A DNA stretch of 64,000 nucleotides. It comes from Paenibacillus sp. RC67. GTDB lineage: Bacteria; Bacillota; Bacilli; Paenibacillales; NBRC-103111. Location of the stretch: NCBI RefSeq assembly GCF_030020805.1, contig NZ_CP125098.1, positions 4,487,501-4,551,500 of the forward strand. The letters are read 5' to 3'. Below, piece by piece: positions 8,628 to 17,124 of the stretch. A program made the position numbers and the translations under genes. The notes below the pieces were generated by a model. It was not told the origin of the DNA. It did not search any database and worked only from the letters and a program-made list of their open reading frames with translations. Numbering within the stretch: the first letter of the stretch is position 1; every line of letters begins with the position of its first letter.

Positions 8628-11476
8628 GCACCGTTTTCCCCCATCCACTGCTTAATTCTTGAAACCAATTGATTGGTCGGCATGTGCTCGATTTTGGGGC
8701 CGGGCAGCGAGTACAAAAAGTACTTTCCATATGTCGTATCAATGACGCGGGTGTCATAAATGATAACAATGCCTTTATCTTTGGCTGTTCGAACCAATCT
8801 TCCAAAGCCCTGTTTAAACCGAATAACCGCCTGCGGTACCGATAATTTCATGAAAGGATTTTGATTCAGCTTTTTCAAATTCTCCGTTTTGGCTTCTACC
8901 AACGGATGATTAGGCGGTTGAAATGGAAGCCTGACTATCGCCAAACAAGTAAGAGCATCCCCCGGTATATCTACACCTTCCCAAAAGCTGCTCGTTCCAA
9001 GCAGCACGCTGGCGGGATTATTCTGAAATAACCGAGTCAATTTGCTGCGATTGCTGCTGTCCACACCTTGTCCTAGCACTTGTATCCCAAACGGGCTAAG
9101 AACGTCCTTTAAAGCGGCGTGAGTGAGCTTCAGCATACGGTTGGAGGTGAATAATACGAGCATTCTCCCCTTTGTTTCGAGAGCCACCTCAGCTAAAGAC
9201 TGGGTCAAATGCTCAAGAAACTGCTTCTCGCCAGAGTTCCCTCGAATACTTGGAAAGTCTCTTGGAATTGCCACAAGTGCCTGCTGACGATAATTGAAAG
9301 GTGAAGGAAGCTGAACCGTCTTCAACTTACTGTCTGTTTCTTTAATGTCCAATCCTAACTGCTCACAGGTATAATCGAACGATTTTCCAACGGACAAAGT
9401 CGCCGAGGTCATAATAACGCTATCTTTAACATCAAAGAAATGCTGCTGCAGCATAGGACTGACATCTATCGGAACACATACTAATTGGAGTGACTTACTT
9501 TTATTAAATTGTCCCGCTTCCAACCAATATACGTAATTATCATCCGGCATCGTCATGAAGAAATGCAGATTGTCACGATGTCTGTAGAGTTCCTTGACGG
9601 TCCCAGAGATATCTGTCACCATACCTTGCAAATCCAGCTCGTCCTGCAGTTCCTTCATTTCGGAAAGAAGCTTGTCCAGCCTTTTAAGAACGTCGCTTGC
9701 ATTCAAGAAGATATTTTCCTCGTGTACAAGCAGCTTTTCCCATACGGAAGGGGTATCCCCTTTCTTGATGCGATAAACCAGCTGTCCGCCTTCCATCTGA
9801 GAAGGATCGGAACGAGCCGCAAGCAGCTGATACAACAGCTCCGCAAGTTCATCCCAATCTTCTTTAATTTTGACTAAAGTAGGCGTTAGAGTATCGATCA
9901 TTTCACACCAAGCTTGTGCTTTTTCCGATGGTTCTCTTTGAAGTCTTGCTAAGAGCGAGGACAACTGGCCGCTCCGACCATCCTTATATAACCACCATAA
10001 TGTATTCAAAAAGGAGCCGTAGAACAACTCAATACCTAAATGCTTGCTGGCTACTTCTTCAAAATGGTGAGCCTCATCAATAACCAGGTGCTTATAGCTT
10101 GGCAAAAGACGGTTTTCCGCCTTCGTATCGGTGAATAGCATCGAGTGGTTCGTTATGATAACATCTGCCGAGTTTGCTTCATGTTTGGCACGATGGTAAA
10201 AACACTTTTTAAACCAAGGACAAGCCCGGTTCAAGCAGGAATCCGAGTCACTGGCTACCGAATGCCAAAACTGCATTCCTTTATTAGCGAAATGAAGCTC
10301 TTCTTCATCTCCATTTTTCGTTTCACTAAGCCAGACCAACATTTGTCCCGCATTGATCCGATCTTCTTTTCCATTTTCGAAATCCAGAAGATTCATCTTA
10401 TGTTCAAATTTGCGCAAGCATAAATAATGGCTCCGCCCTTTTAACACAGCTGCTCGGAACGGAACAGGAAATAAGCTATGAAGCAGTGGAATATCTCTTT
10501 CGCGAATTTGTTCCTGCAGATTGATGGTATGAGTACTGACCAATACTTTTTTGTCCTGCTTGAGACCATAATAGATGGAAGGGATTAAATAACCTAACGA
10601 TTTGCCGGTTCCTGTTCCAGCTTCAACCATCAGATGCAGTCCTTGTTTGAATGCGGCCTCGACTTCTTCCAGCATCTTGACCTGCGCTTCTCTGTCCTCG
10701 TAGGACTCGAATCTTTGACGAAGCTGTTGCTTTAATTGCTCATAGAACTCTGCAAAATCGTCTGGAATAGCTACTACGTCGCCCTCTTCACGAACAGGCT
10801 CCTCTTCGCCCCAGTCATCCACATTAATCGCAAATTGGCGAAAATATTTCCCTGTATCCGTATCAACTGGGTTGAATGTTTCTTTATACACTCTCATTTC
10901 CTGAACAAACCAACCGAAATCGGTTGTTACTTCGTCAAAGATCATGGAAATACGTTGAAGCGCGAGCAATGGTAATTGTTGAAAGCGCTCAATACAGCGC
11001 AGCCAAATAAGAGCCGTTACTTCAGCATCGCTGTCCGCTTGATGAGGTCTCTCATGTTCTATATTGAAAGCATGGGCTACCATGGATAGCTGCAAGCTGG
11101 CCAAAGATGGGAACAGCACTCGCAGTGAATCCATGGTATCCAGTACTTTACCGTCAAATGGGAAATAACCGTGCTCATCCAAGGCTCTCTGGAGAAAAGC
11201 CAGATCGAAAGCAACATTGTGCGCAACAAGAACGGAATCCTGAAGCAGAGGGACAAGCTCTCCAATAACTGCATCGAGTTCAGGAGCCTCGCTGACCATT
11301 TCATCGTCAATGCCCGTTAACGTTGTTATAGAAGAAGGTATACTCATCCCGGGATTAACCAGTGAAGTATACCTGTCCGTAATATGATCGTCTTGTATGA
11401 TGACGAGACCAACCTGGATAATACGATCCGTAGGCTGACTCCCGGTTGTTTCAAAATCCAAAACCGCGAATTTCAT
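8624..11476 (-). CDS. dinG: DinG-family helicase fused to DEDDh 3'-5' exonuclease
   Basis: A 950-residue protein with an N-terminal epsilon-type exonuclease (D7/E9 in FETTG, D91, H145, D150) and a C-terminal superfamily 2 XPD-like helicase. Walker A is at 286-292 (AGTGTGK), the DEAH box at 467-470, and late motifs include QGFGRLVR. Four cysteines (353, 414, 419, 425) sit where iron-sulfur DinG/XPD helicases bind a 4Fe-4S cluster. As far as I recall, several Firmicute DinG proteins have lost these. The exonuclease fusion is usual in Bacilli. The stop overlaps the rex ATG by 4 nt. A strong ribosome site is not evident before the ATG. Likely role: DNA repair or clearing of nucleic-acid structures. 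Confidence 0.93.
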   Translation of the reverse strand: MKFAVLDFETTGSQPTDRIIQVGLVIIQDDHITDRYTSLVNPGMSIPSSITTLTGIDDEMVSEAPELDAVIGELVPLLQDSVLVAHNVAFDLAFLQRALDEHGYFPFDGKVLDTMDSLRVLFPSLASLQLSMVAHAFNIEHERPHQADSDAEVTALIWLRCIERFQQLPLLALQRISMIFDEVTTDFGWFVQEMRVYKETFNPVDTDTGKYFRQFAINVDDWGEEEPVREEGDVVAIPDDFAEFYEQLKQQLRQRFESYEDREAQVKMLEEVEAAFKQGLHLMVEAGTGTGKSLGYLIPSIYYGLKQDKKVLVSTHTINLQEQIRERDIPLLHSLFPVPFRAAVLKGRSHYLCLRKFEHKMNLLDFENGKEDRINAGQMLVWLSETKNGDEEELHFANKGMQFWHSVASDSDSCLNRACPWFKKCFYHRAKHEANSADVIITNHSMLFTDTKAENRLLPSYKHLVIDEAHHFEEVASKHLGIELFYGSFLNTLWWLYKDGRSGQLSSLLARLQREPSEKAQAWCEMIDTLTPTLVKIKEDWDELAELLYQLLAARSDPSQMEGGQLVYRIKKGDTPSVWEKLLVHEENIFLNASDVLKRLDKLLSEMKELQDELDLQGMVTDISGTVKELYRHRDNLHFFMTMPDDNYVYWLEAGQFNKSKSLQLVCVPIDVSPMLQQHFFDVKDSVIMTSATLSVGKSFDYTCEQLGLDIKETDSKLKTVQLPSPFNYRQQALVAIPRDFPSIRGNSGEKQFLEHLTQSLAEVALETKGRMLVLFTSNRMLKLTHAALKDVLSPFGIQVLGQGVDSSNRSKLTRLFQNNPASVLLGTSSFWEGVDIPGDALTCLAIVRLPFQPPNHPLVEAKTENLKKLNQNPFMKLSVPQAVIRFKQGFGRLVRTAKDKGIVIIYDTRVIDTTYGKYFLYSLPGPKIEHMPTNQLVSRIKQWMGENGA

Positions 11477-11562
11477 TTACTTTATGTCAATCCCTTCATT
11501 CCCACTCTTCTTCTTAGCATACCAATACTCTCGGGAAAAGGAAATAGTAAACTTATTCTCAG

Positions 11563-12195
11563 CTATCGATTCGGGTGTTGATAAAACTGGAGCTGTCCTT
11601 TCCTTTCACTGCAAAGTCCCATATCCACAAGAGGTTGAACACTGGACGGATCTGTCTGGAACGCCAAATTAAAATATTCGAACGCTTTGTCCAAATTACG
11701 GTGCTGTGCTTGGATACATCCCATAGCATTGTAAGAAATAGCCCTGATTTGGTTATTGTCGGTTAATTGAGAAGTAAACTGAAAATGACTGTAGCTTTCA
11801 ACGATATCACCCTTGCGTAAATAGCTCATAGCTAAATAAATACGCGCTAATGTAAAATCAGGGTACTTGCGAATCATGGCGGTAAACTCGCGTATTGCTT
11901 CATCATACATCAGCAGCTTGTAAAAACCCTGCCCCCGTATAAATTCATCGGAACGCTTGTCACCTAATTCCGGGTCCATTGAATTCGATGCAGAGGCAGC
12001 CTGCTGGTGCTGCTGATGAAACAAAGCTAATTTCTCTTCGAACAAAAGCCATTCTTCAATAAACGTATCACTCATGGCCTTCAATACTCTAAGCTTCTCC
12101 TGAAGCTCTTTTTTCCTCGAACCTGTTGCGGCTGCGAACTGCGCTGAAATTTCATCAAGCATTTCATTCATGGAGGCAAATAAATGTTTGAACAT
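11563..12195 (-). CDS. TPR-repeat protein, unknown partner
   Basis: A soluble protein of about 210 residues. The N-terminal half is helical and charged (EMLDEISAQFAAATG and a following coiled region). The C-terminal half has at least three tetratricopeptide-like units, including DEAIREFTAMIRKYPD and DKAFEYFNLAFQTDPS. The open frame starts at 12255, 3 nt after panD, but AAGGTGG lies well spaced before the ATG at 12195, which I prefer. It is probably co-transcribed with panBCD. TPRs imply protein binding; no function can be named. Confidence 0.75.
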   Translation of the reverse strand: MFKHLFASMNEMLDEISAQFAAATGSRKKELQEKLRVLKAMSDTFIEEWLLFEEKLALFHQQHQQAASASNSMDPELGDKRSDEFIRGQGFYKLLMYDEAIREFTAMIRKYPDFTLARIYLAMSYLRKGDIVESYSHFQFTSQLTDNNQIRAISYNAMGCIQAQHRNLDKAFEYFNLAFQTDPSSVQPLVDMGLCSERKGQLQFYQHPNR

Positions 12196-12258
12196 GTACG
12201 CATCCCACCTTAAGCTGAGCATACCCTCATTTTTTGCCCCGACAGCCCTTTTCATTCG

Positions 12259-12642
12259 TTACATTACAGTGGAATGAATTTCTTCCTTAATAACGCTGAC
12301 GACCTTATTATTTTCACCCATGATGGCTACCTGTGGTTTATGATTTCGTGCTTCTTCATCCGTCAGCATGACGTAAGAGAGAATAATAACGGTATCGCCA
12401 ACCTGAACGAGTCTAGCCGCTGCGCCATTCAAACAGATCACACCGGAGCCTCTAGGACCGGGAATAATGTAAGTTTCTAAGCGTGCGCCATTATTGTTAT
12501 TGACGATCTGCACCTTTTCATTTGGTAGCATATCGATCAAATCGAGTAAATCTTCATCAATCGTAATGCTCCCTACATAATTGAGGTTGGCTTCGGTAAC
12601 CGTTACACGGTGTATTTTGGATTTAAGCATTGTTCTGAACAT
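12259..12642 (-). CDS. panD: Aspartate 1-decarboxylase (pyruvoyl enzyme)
   Basis: Makes beta-alanine from L-aspartate for pantothenate synthesis. The 127-residue proenzyme has the self-cleavage site G24-S25 in YVGSITID, which creates the pyruvoyl group on the new Ser. The conserved NGARLETY and GAAARLVQ segments are present. AGGAGG lies before the ATG. It is last in the panB-panC-panD order, separated from panC by 167 nt that carry a tandem hairpin repeat. Confidence 0.97.
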   Translation of the reverse strand: MFRTMLKSKIHRVTVTEANLNYVGSITIDEDLLDLIDMLPNEKVQIVNNNNGARLETYIIPGPRGSGVICLNGAAARLVQVGDTVIILSYVMLTDEEARNHKPQVAIMGENNKVVSVIKEEIHSTVM

Positions 12643-12656
12643 GATGGGACCTCCTA

Positions 12657-12771
12657 AGAGTTTCGCGAATGCGAAACTGTCATCGTAAGCATTGTTGAGT
12701 TTTGCGTTAGCAAAACTTTCATCGTAAGCATAAGCTTGAGTTTTGCGTACAAAACGGTCTACGTAAGTATA
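12657..12771 (-). repeat. Three tandem hairpin repeats in the panC-panD gap
   Basis: Three imperfect copies with a 39-41-bp period. Each holds an inverted repeat, then a conserved spacer. The plus-strand arms are GTTTCGC/GCGAAAC (12660-12677), AGTTTTGC/GCAAAACT (12698-12717) and GTTTTG/CAAAAC (12740-12755). The spacers are TCATCGTAAGCAT (12680, 12719) and the variant TCTACGTAAGTAT (12758). The first two stems differ by a C-G to T-A exchange on both arms, so pairing is kept. There is no T-run, so these are not ordinary terminators. Confidence 0.8.
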
Positions 12772-12809
12772 AAAATAATTATCAAATGCGAAAACATTCT
12801 CGTTATAGA

Positions 12810-13673
12810 TTACCAGCGAATGATCGTATTATCAATCAGGCGAGTCTTTCCAAATTTAACGGCAAGAGCAATGATAAATGCAGGAACGGAGCGCAAATCA
12901 GTAATAGGTTCCAGTGAAGGATACGCCAAGATATCCGCATAATCGATTTCCGCTATGGAAGATTGGTCAATATGCTGCTTCACTGCTTCCTGCAGTTCAC
13001 TTGCTAGAAGCGGACCTTTATGTTCCCGCACTAACTTCTCAGCCATATTCAAGGCCGAAGACAGTATAAGGGCTTGTTCCCGCTCCTCAGGCTCCAAGTA
13101 AACATTACGTGAGCTTAAAGCAAGCCCGTCTTCTTCCCTAACAATTTTACAAGGAACGATTTCTACCGGCATATTCAAGTCGTCCACCATTTGTTGAATG
13201 ACAGCAATTTGCTGAGCGTCCTTCATGCCAAAGAATGCATAGTCTGGCTGAACGATGTTAAACAATTTAGTTACTACCGTAGCTACACCATCAAAATGCC
13301 CTGGGCGCGAAGCACCGCACAAACGTTCGGTTACTTCAATTACAGAAACAATGGTTTTAGTTGGCCGCGGGTACATTTCTTCAACAGATGGGAAAAATAC
13401 AATATCTGTTCCTGTCGCTTTGGCAACAGCCAAATCTCTCTCCTCATCCCGCGGATAGCGGGATAAATCTTCGTTAGGACCAAATTGAAGTGGATTGACG
13501 AAAATACTTAATACAACCAAATCACACTGTTTACGAGCAGCTTCCAGCAAGCTTGCATGGCCTTGGTGCAAATATCCCATAGTTGGAACAAAACCTACTT
13601 TGATTCCACCACGTGCAGATTTGGCTTCGCGAACCAATTGTCTTAGCTCTTGTATATGATGAATGATTTGCAT
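12810..13673 (-). CDS. panC: Pantothenate synthetase
   Basis: Joins pantoate and beta-alanine with ATP to give pantothenate. The 287-residue protein shows the nucleotidyltransferase signatures VPTMGYLHQGHASL and SIFVNPLQF, the FGMKDAQQ segment, and SSRNVYL near the C-terminal third. The frame is open to 13727, but the ATG at 13673 has GGGAG eight bases before it and gives the standard N-terminus MQIIHHI. It follows panB by 16 nt. Confidence 0.96.
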   Translation of the reverse strand: MQIIHHIQELRQLVREAKSARGGIKVGFVPTMGYLHQGHASLLEAARKQCDLVVLSIFVNPLQFGPNEDLSRYPRDEERDLAVAKATGTDIVFFPSVEEMYPRPTKTIVSVIEVTERLCGASRPGHFDGVATVVTKLFNIVQPDYAFFGMKDAQQIAVIQQMVDDLNMPVEIVPCKIVREEDGLALSSRNVYLEPEEREQALILSSALNMAEKLVREHKGPLLASELQEAVKQHIDQSSIAEIDYADILAYPSLEPITDLRSVPAFIIALAVKFGKTRLIDNTIIRW

Positions 13674-13689
13674 AGGTTTAGCTCCCATC

Positions 13690-14544
13690 TTATTTCTTGC
13701 TTCCATACAAAAATTCCGCAACTTCATCCTCCATTTGGAAGGAGTGCTCTTCTAGCGGGAATTGGCGCTGCTTTACCTCATCCACATACTGCTTAATACC
13801 ATTTCTAATGATACTGCCAATGTTGGCGTATTCCTTAACAAATCGTTTTGGTATAATATCCGATCCATATCCCAATGCATCGTGGAACACCAAGACCTGT
13901 CCATCACACTGAGGTCCGGCACCGATACCTATAGTGGGTATGGATAGCTCCTTGCTAATATGTGCAGCCAGTTGCTCCGTTACAAGCTCCAATACAATGG
14001 CAAAAGCCCCTGCTTGCTCCAAGGCTTTGGCATCATCCAACAGCTTTTGCGCTTGCGCTGAATTTTTACCTTGAATTTTGTAGCCTCCGATTTGATGAAT
14101 GGATTGTGGTGTTAAGCCTATATGCCCCATTACAGGAATTCCCGATTGGGTTAATGTAGCTACAGCCTCCGCAATTTCCGCTCCACCTTCCATCTTTACC
14201 GCTTTGGCAGCACCTTCTTGCATGATACGCGCCGCGTTACGAATCGTTTGATCTATACTGCCATGATAAGTCATGAAGGATAAGTCGGTAACTACAAAGG
14301 ATGATTGAGCTGCTCTGGCTACGGCTCTTGAATGATAAATCATATCATCAAGAGTAACTGGAATAGTCGAATCATAACCTAGGACAACATTTCCTAAAGA
14401 ATCTCCGACCAAAATAACGTCCACACCTGCCTCTTCCGCTATTTTGGCAGATGGATAGTCATAAGCGGTTATCATTGAAATCGGTATGCCATCGTCTTTC
14501 ATTTTTTTCAGCTTTGCAGTTGTAATCGGTCTCCGTTTCTCCAC
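13690..14544 (-). CDS. panB: 3-methyl-2-oxobutanoate hydroxymethyltransferase (ketopantoate synthesis)
   Basis: Transfers a hydroxymethyl group from methylene-THF to alpha-ketoisovalerate, the first step of pantothenate synthesis. Family motifs seen: ITAYDYPSAKIAEEAG, VILVGDSLG, the VKMEGG segment and GIGAGPQCDGQVLV. The frame is open to 14595, but the region before codon 18 overlaps the T-run of the leader terminator and lacks a ribosome site. The GTG at 14544, preceded by GGAAGGTG, gives a normal N-terminus and about 284 residues; the start is moderately certain. First gene of panBCD and preceded by a structured leader. Confidence 0.95.
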   Translation of the reverse strand: MEKRRPITTAKLKKMKDDGIPISMITAYDYPSAKIAEEAGVDVILVGDSLGNVVLGYDSTIPVTLDDMIYHSRAVARAAQSSFVVTDLSFMTYHGSIDQTIRNAARIMQEGAAKAVKMEGGAEIAEAVATLTQSGIPVMGHIGLTPQSIHQIGGYKIQGKNSAQAQKLLDDAKALEQAGAFAIVLELVTEQLAAHISKELSIPTIGIGAGPQCDGQVLVFHDALGYGSDIIPKRFVKEYANIGSIIRNGIKQYVDEVKQRQFPLEEHSFQMEDEVAEFLYGSKK

Positions 14545-14593
14545 TTTAACCACACACCTTCCTTCAGTTTTTGTCGATTTCATTAGTATGAAC

Positions 14594-14773
14594 AAAAAAA
14601 CCTTTTAGCCTACGGGAGCTAAAAGGTTCACATGGCAAAAAAAATCATATGATCCTTCTGTCTCGGTCCGTTAGGCTCAGAGCAGAATCCGACATATTCC
14701 AGATTAAACTATGAAGTTGTCGTCTTGCCTTTGTTCACTACAAGTGCGATTCACCATGGATATCGCCTTGTAG
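14594..14773 (-). ncRNA. Structured panBCD leader RNA or small RNA with terminal hairpin
   Basis: The predicted transcript starts near 14773. It opens with a 13-bp hairpin with one bulge (ACTACAAG-GCGAT / ATCGC-A-CTTGTAGT, 14737-14774). A middle section can fold (GTATA-type outer and TTCTG/CAGAA inner helices). It ends in a perfect 11-bp terminator, AACCTTTTAGC/GCTAAAAGGTT (14599-14628), with seven T. The six bases AGCCTA in the middle section can pair with TAGGCT of the terminator, a possible alternative fold. It has no T-box sequence and I cannot match it to a known riboswitch. It may be a transcription attenuator for panB or an independent sRNA. Confidence 0.55.
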
Positions 14774-14778
14774 TCAAC

Positions 14779-14787
14779 ATTATACCA
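14779..14787 (-). promoter_or_regulatory. Extended -10 promoter for the panBCD leader
   Basis: Minus-strand TGGTATAAT is an extended -10 element with a perfect TATAAT; no good -35 box is visible. It lies about 6 bases upstream of the leader hairpin and downstream of the birA stop. Confidence 0.6.
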
Positions 14788-14823
14788 GACATTTCATAAT
14801 TCGAATACACTTATTCGTCACAT

Positions 14824-15825
14824 TTATCGCTTTTCTGGAGCAACGAATTGAATATCTCCCGAGTACCACTGCGTTGTACTTCCGTCCGATAAACGAACCG
14901 TTAAAGCACCTGAGTCATCAATACCTACAGCATAGCCTTCTAGTAAACCTTTAGGGGTTTGACATGTAACGGGCCGATGCAATGAAACGCTCAGCGCCTC
15001 CCAAAGAAGCTTGATCGGAGCGAACCCTTGCTCATGATACAAGGCATATACAGTCTCCAGCTCCTTCAAAAACTGACACAAAATATCGGTTCTGTCCAGC
15101 TTCTTTCCTGCTTCAATAGCCAGGGAAGTAGCTTTTGCCCGCAATTCATCATCAGGATAATCTTCAGCAGTCAAGTTTACACTAATTCCTACTCCTGCTA
15201 CGACATGCTGTACATTTTCATCTTCCGCGCTGGATTCTAACAAGATACCACTTATTTTTTTACCTTCGATTAAAAGATCGTTTGGCCATTTAATTCCGAT
15301 AGGTAAAGCCGTTATCTGCCTAAGAGCGCGGCACAGCGCAACGGCTATAAGAAGGGTGAGCTGGGGTGTAAATTGGAGCGGAATGCGCGGCTTTAACACC
15401 AGACTCATCCATAGTCCTTTTCCTTTAGGAGAATGCCATTTGCGCCCCAATCGCCCCCGACCGGCTGTTTGCTGCTCAGCTACGACGAGAGTCCCTTCCT
15501 CAGCTCCTTGACTTACCAGACTGCGTGCCACCGTTTGAGTAGAGTCCACCTCATCATAATAATGAATGGTTCTCCCCAATACACTGGTCTCAAGCCGCTT
15601 TAAAATATCTTGTACATCCAGCTTCTCAGGCTTAGCTGTGAGTCGGTAGCCTTTTCGTGAAACTGCCTCGAACTCATAGCCTTCCTGTCTTAACCGCTCA
15701 ATATGCTTCCAAATGGCTGTCCTGCTGCAATTAAGCTTAGTGCTTATTTCTTCACCCGAAAGAAACTGCTGGGGCCGTTCCTCAAACATTCGAATCAGTT
15801 GTTCGTTGATTGCCATAGTTATCAC
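14824..15825 (-). CDS. birA: Biotin-protein ligase / biotin operon repressor
   Basis: Bifunctional protein that activates biotin to biotinyl-AMP, biotinylates acetyl-CoA carboxylase carrier protein, and represses biotin genes. The N-terminal winged helix (about 5-65, with NCSRTAIWKHIERLR) marks it as a DNA-binding class II BirA. The catalytic part has TAGRGRLGRKWHSP (the biotinoyl-AMP loop), KWPNDLL and GVGISVN. The 333-residue frame starts with GTG overlapping the cca stop (GTGA); an ATG three codons later is an equally good start. The cca-birA order matches B. subtilis. Confidence 0.95.
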   Translation of the reverse strand: MITMAINEQLIRMFEERPQQFLSGEEISTKLNCSRTAIWKHIERLRQEGYEFEAVSRKGYRLTAKPEKLDVQDILKRLETSVLGRTIHYYDEVDSTQTVARSLVSQGAEEGTLVVAEQQTAGRGRLGRKWHSPKGKGLWMSLVLKPRIPLQFTPQLTLLIAVALCRALRQITALPIGIKWPNDLLIEGKKISGILLESSAEDENVQHVVAGVGISVNLTAEDYPDDELRAKATSLAIEAGKKLDRTDILCQFLKELETVYALYHEQGFAPIKLLWEALSVSLHRPVTCQTPKGLLEGYAVGIDDSGALTVRLSDGSTTQWYSGDIQFVAPEKR

Positions 15826-17111
15826 ATTCCTGCAGAGTAATGTTCTTTATAATAGTGCTCGGCTTTTTCCAGAAGAACTTCTTTTTCATTAGGAATCACG
15901 CCAAGCGCCGTTTCTCTAAGCATTTGTTGCAGCACTTTGGCAACCCACGGGCCTGCTGGTGCGCCAATTCTTGCAATAAGGTCTCCGCCGCTGATATGCA
16001 GTCCGACTAACTTGTCAACGGGCATCTCCTGTAACCAACGCAACCCTTCATTTACGCACAAACTACTTACCTGAACCATTACCCCTGCATGCTGAGCGCC
16101 CGATCCATCTAGTGAAAGGATGTGTACCAATGCTTGCAATGACTCTTTACCATATTGGATAGCGGCAAGCTTCCATTGACGTTCTACTTCCCTGACATTC
16201 AGTTCAGACACATCATGCAGATGGCTTCCTAAATAGGCTGCTGCGGCAATCGGAAGTCGCACAGCGTCAATCTGCTGCTTAGAGAACGTCATGAGTCGCA
16301 GCTCTTCTTCTACAGCCACGGCTTCGATTCCCAGAACCAAGTACAGGTATGACCAACGTTCCAGCGGATGGATGAGTTGGGATGTATCACAAAGGGTTGT
16401 CATCCGTTTCATATTGGCTATAAGCAGTGGTACCTTAGAATTCTGCAGCACATTGCTTGATGACAACAATTCTATAGCCCGGTTAGGTGAAGCGCCTGCC
16501 ATCATGCGTTCCATTTCCATTCTTACGCGTTCCATAGCGATATGCTTTAACAATGGGGCATGCTCACACAACGCATTCCAAGTTTGATCTTCAACGACTA
16601 AACGATACTCCGCTGCAAAACGAATACAGCGCAGCATACGAAGTGCATCTTCCTGGAACCGTTCACTTGCTTCGCCTACACAGCGTAAAATCCCATTGCG
16701 GATATCCTCCGTACCATGAAACGGATCCAGCAGATTGCCTTCATAGTCTATAGCCATGGCATTCATCGTAAAATCTCTTCTGCGCAAATCCTCATTCAAG
16801 CTATCTATGTATTGAACCTCTGTAGGTCTTCGGTGATCCTCATACACGTCTTCTTTACGGAAAGTGGTGACTTCATATGGTTGCCCCTCAATGACTACAG
16901 TTACCGTGCCGTGCTGCAGTCCTGTAGGTATTGTCCTCGCAAACAAACGTTCCACTCGCTCTGGCAGGGCTGAAGTGGCAATATCATAGTCCTTTACAGG
17001 CCTATTTAAAAGCTTATCCCGCACGCAGCCACCAACCATATAGGCCTCGTATCCGTGTTTCAAAAGCGTATCAATTATTTTAAGAGCACCTTGTTCCAGC
17101 GAATCCTTCAT
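15822..17111 (-). CDS. cca: CCA-adding tRNA nucleotidyltransferase
   Basis: Adds or repairs the 3' CCA of tRNAs. The 429-residue class II enzyme has the head-domain motif VGGCVRDKLL with the DYDIA metal pair, the flexible RRDFTMNAMA segment, and the nucleotide-selecting EDALRMLRCIRFA motif. The C-terminal tail is longer than in B. subtilis. GGAGG lies upstream of the ATG. It forms a run with bshA upstream (13-nt gap) and birA downstream (overlap). Confidence 0.95.
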   Translation of the reverse strand: MKDSLEQGALKIIDTLLKHGYEAYMVGGCVRDKLLNRPVKDYDIATSALPERVERLFARTIPTGLQHGTVTVVIEGQPYEVTTFRKEDVYEDHRRPTEVQYIDSLNEDLRRRDFTMNAMAIDYEGNLLDPFHGTEDIRNGILRCVGEASERFQEDALRMLRCIRFAAEYRLVVEDQTWNALCEHAPLLKHIAMERVRMEMERMMAGASPNRAIELLSSSNVLQNSKVPLLIANMKRMTTLCDTSQLIHPLERWSYLYLVLGIEAVAVEEELRLMTFSKQQIDAVRLPIAAAAYLGSHLHDVSELNVREVERQWKLAAIQYGKESLQALVHILSLDGSGAQHAGVMVQVSSLCVNEGLRWLQEMPVDKLVGLHISGGDLIARIGAPAGPWVAKVLQQMLRETALGVIPNEKEVLLEKAEHYYKEHYSAGM

Positions 17112-17124
17112 GACGACCTCCGTA

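Noticed and set aside
12657..12771. Tandem repeats as a CRISPR array
   Set aside because: Only three units, the spacers rather than the stems are the conserved part, and no cas genes are nearby.
14594..14790. panB leader as a T-box, THF riboswitch or 6S RNA
   Set aside because: No T-box core (AGGGTGG), no recognisable THF aptamer core, and the fold is not the long rod with a central bubble of 6S RNA.
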